Assembly: GCA_025963645.1 (NCBI GenBank)
Contig: JAOQAI010000017.1
Location: forward strand, 212,754 to 276,753
DNA: 64,000 nucleotides
Source of the DNA: Flaviaestuariibacter sp.
Lineage (GTDB): Bacteria; Bacteroidota; Bacteroidia; Chitinophagales; Chitinophagaceae
Direction: 5' to 3'
Positions 58,039-64,000 of the stretch are shown here, in pieces. Both the position numbers and the translations under genes were made by a program. Each line of letters opens with the position of its first letter. Within the stretch, counting starts at the first letter, position 1. The notes beneath the pieces were generated by a model. It did no database searches and was not told where the DNA came from. It saw only the letters and a list, made by a program, of their open reading frames with translations.

Positions 58039-58779
58039 ATGCCAACAAAAGAAAAACAAGACCCTATAATTAAGCCGAAAGAGCATGTGTACCTCGAAGG
58101 TCCGAAGAGCCGCGGCTACGAGCTGAAGTTTGCGTGGAAGGTATTTTACGAGCTGGTTGGCGCCATTCGCAAGCTGCATTTTGTAGGTCCCTGTATTACG
58201 GTTTTTGGCTCGGCACGGTTTAAAGAAGACCACGAATATTACATCTCTGCCCGGGAGTTTGGCAAGCGCATCGCCGAGATGGGCTTTACGACATTGACCG
58301 GTGGCGGGCCTGGCATTATGGAAGCCGCCAACCGCGGGGCTTTTGAGAATGACGGCATGTCCGTAGGCTGTAATATCAAGCTGCCTTTTGAACAGGTGAA
58401 TAACAAGTATCTGCACCGTTTCATGACCTTCGAGTTCTTCTTCACCCGCAAAACCATGCTGATCAAGTACTCCTATGCATTCATCATCATGCCGGGTGGG
58501 TTTGGTACGATGGATGAATTGTTTGAAACGCTGACACTGATACAAACCAAGACCATCACGGGTTTCCCGGTAGTGATGTTCGGCAAATCATTCTACAAGG
58601 AATTGATGGAAGCGATCCATGATATGGCGGCAAAGGGAACGATCTCCGAAGAAGATCTTAGCCTGGTGCTGCTAACGGACGATGTGGACGAAGCGATGGC
58701 GCATATCCGAAAATACATTCAGACCAATTATAAGATAAAGCCCCGCAAGCGCTTGTGGTGGCTGTTGGAGAAACGATAG
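58039..58779 (+). CDS. LOG/TIGR00730-family Rossmann-fold protein
   Basis: A 246-residue cytoplasmic protein of the LOG family, known to hydrolyse nucleoside 5'-monophosphates with ribose-5-phosphate release (cytokinin-activating type). The Rossmann start VGPCITVFGSARFKEDH, the middle TLTGGGPGIMEAANRGAFEN and the signature MPGGFGTMDELFETLTLIQT (PGGxGTxxE) are all present. Bacteroidota have this larger form with N- and C-terminal additions. The substrate in this organism is not known. Confidence 0.9.
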   Translation: MPTKEKQDPIIKPKEHVYLEGPKSRGYELKFAWKVFYELVGAIRKLHFVGPCITVFGSARFKEDHEYYISAREFGKRIAEMGFTTLTGGGPGIMEAANRGAFENDGMSVGCNIKLPFEQVNNKYLHRFMTFEFFFTRKTMLIKYSYAFIIMPGGFGTMDELFETLTLIQTKTITGFPVVMFGKSFYKELMEAIHDMAAKGTISEEDLSLVLLTDDVDEAMAHIRKYIQTNYKIKPRKRLWWLLEKR

Positions 58780-58846
58780 AGTGATGAGTAATTAGTAATG
58801 AATATTCCATCCCTTTCACTGAGCTACATTAAAATAAAATAGCGTT

Positions 58847-60988
58847 ATGAAACGACCTTTCCTCTGTTTACTATTAGCCCTGTCGGTTGCAGTTACAAAA
58901 GCACAAACGATAACAGCTTCTTCACCAAACGGTGCTATCCGATTAACGACAGAGCTCACCTCGAATGGCGAGTTAAGTTATATCGTTACTTACAAAAACC
59001 GTAGCGTCATTCTGCCATCGGCGCTGTATCTCCAATTTAAAGAACCCGCTGTAGCGTTGGCTAACTTCACCCTGGTAAAAGCCGACTCCTCCCGTTACGA
59101 TCAAACCTGGAAGCCGGTGTGGGGCGAGTACAGCTCTATCCGCGATCAGCACCGCGAACTGAAGCTGCAATTAAAGGATCGCAGCGGTTCCAATATCTTG
59201 GTCAATGTGATATTCCGCGTCTTTAACGAAGGGGTAGGTTTTCGTTACGAGTTCCCCATGCAAAAAGACCTGAATCATTTTATCGTCAGCAATGAGGGTT
59301 CACAGTTTCACTTGGCTGGCGATCATACGGCGTTCTGGTTGCCGGGTGATTACAACTCCAATGAGTTTACTTACAACCACACCAGGCTAAGTGAAGTGAA
59401 TGCGGAGGTGAGCAAGAGTTTTAGCTCCATTTCATCCAAAACCTTTTTTGATTCCAACGCCGTGCAGACACCGCTGATGCTAAAAAGCGATGATGGTTTG
59501 TATATTAATATTCATGAAGCGGCGCTGCTCAATTACCCGGCGATGAACCTGGTGCTGGACAAAACAACTAATACTTTACAATCACATCTTGTACCCGATG
59601 CAGTTGGCAATAAAGCTTATTTACAAACACCTGCAAAAACACCGTGGCGTACAATTATCGTAAGCGACGATGCAAGGGAGATCATTGCAGCGAATCGCAT
59701 GATACTTAATTTAAATGAGCCTTCTAAAATTGAAAACACATCCTGGATCAAGCCACAAAAATTCGTGGGTGTTTGGTGGGAAATGCATGTAGACAAGAGC
59801 CGCTGGGATTATGGAAACTTTAATGCAGAAGGCAAATTGATACCGCACGGCAAGCATGGCGCCAACACAGCTAACGTAAAACGCTTCATTGATTTTGCGG
59901 CGAAGAACGGCATACAAGGCGTGTTGGTTGAGGGCTGGAACGTAGGCTGGGAAGACTGGTTTGGCAAATGGAAGGAAAACGTGTTTGATTTTGTAACGCC
60001 CTATCCCGATTATGATGTGAAGGAACTGCAGCGCTATGCAAAAAGCAAAGGCGTGAAGATCATCATGCACCATGAAACCTCTGGCTCCGTCACCAACTAC
60101 GAACGCCAGATGGACACGGCCTATCGTTTTATGAAGAACCACGGCATGGATGCCGTCAAGACAGGTTATGTGGGCTATATCATTCCCCGCGGAGAGCACC
60201 ACGACGGGCAATGGATGGTGAATCATTATACAAGAGCCGCGGAGAAAATGGCGGGCTATAAGATCATGGGCGATATGCACGAGTCGGTGCGATTGACGGG
60301 CTTACACCGTACCTATCCCAACTGGATGGCGAGTGAAGCGGCTCGTGGCAACGAGTTCAATGCGTGGAGCGAAGGCAACCCGCCATCGCACGAAACAATA
60401 CTTCCTTTTACAAGATTAATGGGTGGTCCGATGGATTATACACCGGGTATTTTCCATATCAAGATGAGCCATTACGATCCTAAAAAGACCAACCAGGTGC
60501 ATACCACTTTGGCGAAGCAATTGGCGCTGTATGTAACCATGTACAGCCCGATACAAATGGCGGCTGACCTGCCCGAAAATTATGAAGCGAAGAAGGATGC
60601 GTTTCAGTTTATAAAGGACGTAGCGGTGGATTGGGATGATACGAAAGTGCTGGCGGCTGAACCGGGAGAATTTTTGACCATTGCCCGTAAGGCAAAAGGA
60701 TCTCCTAATTGGTTTATCGGGTCCATTAGTGGCAATAGCGAAGCGGTTTCTACTCTGCGAGGAAAACTTCTTTCATTTTTACCCAGAGGCAAAACCTATG
60801 TCGCTGCGATCTACCGCGATGCGACGAATGCGCACTGGAAATTCAACCCAATGGCTTATGTGGTCGATAGATTTTTGGTAGATGATACTACGAATTTAGA
60901 AATAGGGATTGCGCCAGGAGGCGGTGCTGCGATTAGCCTTATGCCGGCAACAGCAAACGATTTAAAAACAATAAGAAAATACAAATAA
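58847..60988 (+). CDS. GH97 family glycosidase (SusB-like)
   Basis: A 713-residue exported glycosidase. Signal peptide LCLLLALSVAVTKAQ; an N-terminal beta-sandwich (25-290) with ASSPNGAIRLTTELTSNGEL; the catalytic TIM barrel from about 300, holding FVGVWWEMHVDKSRW, then MHHETSGSVTNYERQMD and MGGPMDYTPGIF; and a C-terminal beta domain. GH97 contains both inverting alpha-glucosidases and retaining alpha-galactosidases, and from the visible motifs I cannot choose. No susC/susD pair is adjacent, so it is not part of a classical PUL here. Confidence 0.93.
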   Translation: MKRPFLCLLLALSVAVTKAQTITASSPNGAIRLTTELTSNGELSYIVTYKNRSVILPSALYLQFKEPAVALANFTLVKADSSRYDQTWKPVWGEYSSIRDQHRELKLQLKDRSGSNILVNVIFRVFNEGVGFRYEFPMQKDLNHFIVSNEGSQFHLAGDHTAFWLPGDYNSNEFTYNHTRLSEVNAEVSKSFSSISSKTFFDSNAVQTPLMLKSDDGLYINIHEAALLNYPAMNLVLDKTTNTLQSHLVPDAVGNKAYLQTPAKTPWRTIIVSDDAREIIAANRMILNLNEPSKIENTSWIKPQKFVGVWWEMHVDKSRWDYGNFNAEGKLIPHGKHGANTANVKRFIDFAAKNGIQGVLVEGWNVGWEDWFGKWKENVFDFVTPYPDYDVKELQRYAKSKGVKIIMHHETSGSVTNYERQMDTAYRFMKNHGMDAVKTGYVGYIIPRGEHHDGQWMVNHYTRAAEKMAGYKIMGDMHESVRLTGLHRTYPNWMASEAARGNEFNAWSEGNPPSHETILPFTRLMGGPMDYTPGIFHIKMSHYDPKKTNQVHTTLAKQLALYVTMYSPIQMAADLPENYEAKKDAFQFIKDVAVDWDDTKVLAAEPGEFLTIARKAKGSPNWFIGSISGNSEAVSTLRGKLLSFLPRGKTYVAAIYRDATNAHWKFNPMAYVVDRFLVDDTTNLEIGIAPGGGAAISLMPATANDLKTIRKYK

Positions 60989-61057
60989 TATCTCGCTGGG
61001 CACACAGAGGAAATACAACGAACCCTGCGCCTCCGCGAGAAACAAAACCAACTAACA

Positions 61058-61339
61058 ATGACATCTATCCAACTCCTCGGCATGGCCGCCGGCAGCATTT
61101 CTGCTATCACATTTCTACCACAGGTCATCAAAACATGGAAGACCAAATCGGCGGGTGATATTTCGCTCCTGATGTTTACGTTTGCTACCATCAGCGTGAT
61201 CATGTGGCTGGTGTATGGCATTATCCTTCGTGATATCCCGATCATATACACCAACAGCTTAGTGCTCGTTTGCTCCCTGGTCATGCTTTATTTTAAATTT
61301 CGTTTTGGCAAGAAAACAACTACGACAACAGAATTGTAA
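61058..61339 (+). CDS. SemiSWEET sugar transporter
   Basis: A 93-residue three-helix membrane protein of the SemiSWEET/PQ-loop family, which dimerises to move sugars down their gradient. The PQ motif is in ITFLPQVIKTWKTKSAGDIS; the third helix contains the conserved Asn in IPIIYTNSLVLVC. It lies 2 nt before the HAD phosphatase gene and 69 nt behind the GH97 gene on the same strand. The neighbourhood suits uptake or release of sugars freed by the glycosidase. Confidence 0.93.
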   Translation: MTSIQLLGMAAGSISAITFLPQVIKTWKTKSAGDISLLMFTFATISVIMWLVYGIILRDIPIIYTNSLVLVCSLVMLYFKFRFGKKTTTTTEL

Positions 61340-61341
61340 CT

Positions 61342-61959
61342 ATGGCTATCACTACGATCATCTTTGACCTCGGCGGCGTACTTATCGACTGGAACCCGGA
61401 CTATGTATTCAATGGCTTGTTTGAAGGTCAAGATGAAAAGAAGGCGCATTTCTTCGAAAACATCTGTACGCCTAACTGGAATGAAGAACAGGATGCCGGG
61501 CGTTCTATAGCGGAAGGCACCCAACTATTGCTTGATAAACATCCGGAATGGGAGGAATACATCAAGGCCTTTTATGGACGTTGGGAAGAAATGCTCGGCG
61601 GACCGATTCCGGGAACGGTAGAGATCTTTCGCCAATTAAAAGAAACAGGACGCTATAAGTTTTATGCGCTTACTAACTGGAGTGCGGAGTTGTTTCCCAC
61701 TGCTTTGCGATTGTATGATTTCCTGCACTGGTTTGATGGTCGCGTCGTAAGCGGTGAAGAAAAGATGCGGAAACCTTCGCCGGCATTTTATCAGTTACTA
61801 CTGGATCGTTACAGCGTAAAGGCAGCAGAAGCGGTCTTTATCGACGATAACCTCCGAAATATAAAAGCTGCTGAGGCGATGGGAATAAAGAGTATTCATT
61901 TTGAATCACCGGATCAATTGCGAGAAGCTTTAAAAGTTCTTGATATTGATTTATCTTAG
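61342..61959 (+). CDS. HAD-family phosphatase (subfamily IA)
   Basis: A 205-residue cytosolic hydrolase of the YihX-like HAD-IA group. Motif I is IIFDLGGVLIDWNPDYVF (the nucleophile Asp is followed by Gly instead of the usual second Asp, as in YihX-type enzymes); motif II is ALTNWS; motif III includes the Lys in GEEKMRKPSPAFYQ; motif IV is VFIDDNLRNIKAAEAMGI. YihX acts on sugar phosphates such as glucose-1-phosphate, which fits the SemiSWEET gene 2 nt upstream. Confidence 0.9.
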   Translation: MAITTIIFDLGGVLIDWNPDYVFNGLFEGQDEKKAHFFENICTPNWNEEQDAGRSIAEGTQLLLDKHPEWEEYIKAFYGRWEEMLGGPIPGTVEIFRQLKETGRYKFYALTNWSAELFPTALRLYDFLHWFDGRVVSGEEKMRKPSPAFYQLLLDRYSVKAAEAVFIDDNLRNIKAAEAMGIKSIHFESPDQLREALKVLDIDLS

Positions 61960-61980
61960 ACATACAACCACAACAAACTC

Positions 61981-63042
61981 ATGGCCGATAAAGCCAGCCG
62001 TCTTTTACGGATTTACAGCCGCTTACGACGCAGTCCGGTAACAATTGAAATCATTAAAGATTGGGCAATGCGCTCCAGTATTGATGTTTCTGAACGCCAG
62101 CTTTACCGCGACCTGAAAGAAATTGAAGCCTCGATTAACTTGGAAGGTGAAAAAGTAATTGTGTTTGAAGGCGAAAAGAACCGGAAGACTTGGAAGATAG
62201 AATTTCAAGATAGTAAGGATGCTATTTCATTATTCGATATTAATACCTTTTACCTGCTCAAAAACTTCGCACCGTTAACATTGGTTCATGCCAGAGAAAA
62301 TGCCTTGCTAAAATTCGAAAGTTTATTATACAGGCAAATGAGCCATAGCCCTTATGAGAAGAACTCACTGGCGAACTTAGAGGGTATTAAAAGTTCGCAT
62401 TTTTATGAAACGCCTTATCAAAATATGCAGCATCAACTTTTGGAAGACTGCATCTGGGCAATACAAAACCAGCGAAAATTTATACTTAATCAAATAGCTT
62501 TCGACCATACTTCTCTTGGTGCTGCTATTAAATTCCCAATTCTCTTTCTTCCCCTACGCATTTTATATCATCGTGGCTGTATTCATTTGTGCGGACTGGA
62601 GGAGGCAACAAAGAAGCTGATGATACTAGCGCTGGAGCAGATCATCCAATATGAAACTACCAATGATATGTTTGATGCCTCCTTGTTTATTGAAAACATG
62701 GAGGTGCAGTTAGGCAATCGCTTTGGAGTTACAGAGAATATGGAAAATCGGGTTTATGCTATTCAAATCGAATTTTCTAAACTAACAGGCGACTTCGTTA
62801 AAAATCATTTTTGGCATCATAGCCAACAATTTGACGAACTGGAAAACGGGAATTGGATTATGAATCTGCATTGTGGCATTAACCGCGAATTGGTTGGATG
62901 GATTTTTCAGTGGATGAGCAACGCCAAAGTGCATCAGCCCTTGGTACTGAAAGAACTTGTCGAAAATAGATTGAGGGACACGCTTCAATTATATACAGGT
63001 GAAAAAGGAGTTTATTCCAATAATGTTTTTCGACCTGCGTAA
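61981..63042 (+). CDS. WYL-domain transcriptional regulator
   Basis: A 353-residue DNA-binding protein. A DeoR-like helix-turn-helix (residues 1-55; SRLLRIYSRLRRSPVTIEII, DVSERQLYRDLKEIE) precedes a WYL-type ligand domain (about 140-220; FDHTSLGAAIKFPILFLPLR, GCIHLCGLEE) and a C-terminal WCX-like region. The WYL tripeptide itself is not obvious, so the domain is divergent. WYL regulators sense nucleic acids or nucleotides and are frequent in stress and defence contexts. It follows the HAD gene by 21 nt and may be read with it. Confidence 0.82.
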   Translation: MADKASRLLRIYSRLRRSPVTIEIIKDWAMRSSIDVSERQLYRDLKEIEASINLEGEKVIVFEGEKNRKTWKIEFQDSKDAISLFDINTFYLLKNFAPLTLVHARENALLKFESLLYRQMSHSPYEKNSLANLEGIKSSHFYETPYQNMQHQLLEDCIWAIQNQRKFILNQIAFDHTSLGAAIKFPILFLPLRILYHRGCIHLCGLEEATKKLMILALEQIIQYETTNDMFDASLFIENMEVQLGNRFGVTENMENRVYAIQIEFSKLTGDFVKNHFWHHSQQFDELENGNWIMNLHCGINRELVGWIFQWMSNAKVHQPLVLKELVENRLRDTLQLYTGEKGVYSNNVFRPA

Positions 63043-63106
63043 AGCTGTTTGACTGTAGTTGGCAGAGGGTGCTAATAAATTGTCCTGAATTAATAGTGTA
63101 TAGAAA

Positions 63107-63472
63107 ATGGAGAAAACATTTTACTATTTTTCTACAGTTGCAATTATAGTAGTACTATTTTCTTGTTCAAATGGCTTGTCAACTAAGAGTGGGCTTTATA
63201 AAAGCTCATTTCCAAACTTAAGTATCGAATTGCAAGAAGGGGGAAATGTATTTGTTACTCCTAAACAAGGAAGCGGCAATTCTTTTTATTGTACAACGAA
63301 AGGATATTGGAGTGAGGTTTCAAAAGAGGAAGTTCAATTAACATTGGAATCAAATGAAAATTGTGGATGGCTCAATGATTTGAATGGTAGGTGGTTGATA
63401 TCAGAATGCAAAACTTTTGATAGTAATGAAACAAGATGCCTGTCAAAAGGGACATGGAAATTGGTTAGATAA
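63107..63472 (+). CDS. Lipoprotein of unknown function
   Basis: A 121-residue protein with a signal peptide and lipobox IIVVLFSC (lipidated Cys near residue 20). The mature part (SGLYKSSFPNLSIELQEGGN, KGYWSEVSKEEVQLTLES) is beta-rich and ends with GTWKLVR. It has four further cysteines, likely in disulfides. AT-rich base composition sets it off from the regulator gene upstream. No family is recognised; it lies 41 nt before a second lipoprotein gene. Confidence 0.65.
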   Translation: MEKTFYYFSTVAIIVVLFSCSNGLSTKSGLYKSSFPNLSIELQEGGNVFVTPKQGSGNSFYCTTKGYWSEVSKEEVQLTLESNENCGWLNDLNGRWLISECKTFDSNETRCLSKGTWKLVR

Positions 63473-63513
63473 ACTTGCAATTGCCCAAAGAATTTTTTAA
63501 TAATAATTTATAT

Positions 63514-63756
63514 ATGAAAAAAGCATCTCTAATTTTCTTGTTTATTGTTTTGCTAACAAGTTGTGATAGTAATAATTCATCTGAAAAACCTTCTACCTCT
63601 TCATCAACAAAAGCAGAAGCAAGTCTAACTTGTAATGAGTGCGGAACTACATTTCAGAAGTCAAGCGGTAAGCAATTATCAGGACATTCAGAGGTATTTT
63701 GTTCGGATAGATGTGCTACTAAATGGGGATTTTCTCATGGAATTTCCGTACAATAA
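63514..63756 (+). CDS. Small lipoprotein with a CxxC...CxxxC motif
   Basis: An 80-residue protein starting at the ATG at 63514 (the longer frame from a TTG at 63475 lacks support), with lipobox IVLLTSC (Cys at about 13), a Ser/Lys-rich spacer and a C-terminal metal-binding-like region: CNECGTTFQKSSGKQLSGHS followed by CSDRCATKWGF. The four Cys with this spacing could bind zinc or heavy metal, like a TRASH-type motif. I know no named family. It lies in an AT-rich end section with the preceding lipoprotein. Confidence 0.6.
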   Translation: MKKASLIFLFIVLLTSCDSNNSSEKPSTSSSTKAEASLTCNECGTTFQKSSGKQLSGHSEVFCSDRCATKWGFSHGISVQ

Positions 63757-64000
63757 ATTTTAATCACCATCAAGATTCAGTCACATAGACAAGTCTAGCC
63801 TAATTAATGAAAGTTCAAGAACTTAGGAAACTCATGGAGGATTATATTATTTCCGAAACTGCGTTTCAAATCAAAAAGTGAAGCCTTATCATTTTTAGGA
63901 CGGCACTAAAGTAGACGTTTTATTATTTCATTCAGTTAAGACTTGTGATTGAATATTCATCTGCTGATCTATGTTCTTTTGTTCAACTTCAATCATTGGT
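63757..64000. other. AT-rich end region without a convincing gene
   Basis: The 244 nt after the last lipoprotein gene are AT-rich. The only plus-strand frame with a good start is 24 codons long (63807-63881, MKVQELRKLMEDYIISETAF), which is too short to support. It may be the N-terminal remnant of a lost gene. The next gene presumably lies past the edge. Confidence 0.4.

Overview
The window comes from a Bacteroidota genome, most likely Chitinophagaceae or a close relative. The evidence is the gliding-motility genes gldD and gldE, a type IX secretion (T9SS) C-terminal sorting domain, an S46 dipeptidyl peptidase, a GH97 enzyme, DUF4142 and OMP_b-brl_3 type proteins, and a 30-residue COX24/AURKAIP1-type basic protein just before an RNase G gene. 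No rRNA, tRNA, CRISPR array or complete insertion sequence was found. Base composition is moderate in most of the window, with distinct AT-rich patches at about 17.1-19.7 kb, 47.2-48.6 kb, 50.5-51.4 kb, 57.0-57.5 kb and 63.1-64.0 kb.

Layout. 0-4.6 kb: an EamA transporter cut by the window edge, then a tight minus-strand operon (DUF3109 protein, DUF4258 toxin-like protein, YgiT-type zinc-finger antitoxin, LutB, polysaccharide deacetylase). 4.6-10.2 kb: a TPR membrane protein and the run mutY-ssb-gldE-gldD. 10.3-13.9 kb, plus strand: HU-like protein, TPR protein, COX24-like protein, RNase G. 14-20.8 kb: a GH3/beta-lactamase fusion, a divergent OmpA / caspase-TPR pair sharing a perfect palindrome, then decayed DNA with a 63-bp degenerate repeat. 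21-29 kb: VOC protein, DUF1624 acyltransferase, esterase, prolyl oligopeptidase, and a DUF4142 protein with a Thr/Gly/Asn-rich linker. 29-31 kb: remains of two broken outer-membrane genes meeting head to head. 31-39 kb: ECF sigma/anti-sigma-like pair, PfkB kinase, envelope proteins and a two-component system. 39.3-45.8 kb: a phenylacetyl-CoA epoxidase cluster (paaE-A-B-C-D-G-I, a VTT membrane protein, paaY). 45.8-64 kb: a T9SS cargo protein, an AT-rich three-gene island bracketed by repeats, obgE, a small XRE operon, PhyH, GH18, S46 peptidase and dipeptide epimerase, LOG protein, GH97, SemiSWEET, HAD and WYL genes, and two lipoproteins.

Functional themes. The epoxidase cluster supplies the oxygenation, isomerisation and thioesterase-rescue steps of phenylacetate degradation, but the CoA ligase and the ring-opening and beta-oxidation genes are not in the window. 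The S46 peptidase and dipeptide epimerase form a peptide-scavenging pair. GH3, GH18 and GH97 enzymes, the SemiSWEET transporter and the T9SS protein fit a polymer-degrading lifestyle.

The most unusual signals are small repeats entering genes. A palindromic REP-like element lies in frame in paaC and is paired with an inverted copy at the paaB stop codon. Heptanucleotide arrays lie inside the deacetylase gene (four TTTGGGG units, a potential G-quadruplex and slippage site) and in the inter-domain linker of paaE. Several genes are broken by a single lesion: the caspase-TPR gene (in-frame TAG), a small gene at 20.3-20.8 kb, an outer-membrane protein at 29-30.4 kb, and a small membrane protein at 57.0-57.5 kb. 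All calls rest on reading the sequence and recalling families; no database search was run.
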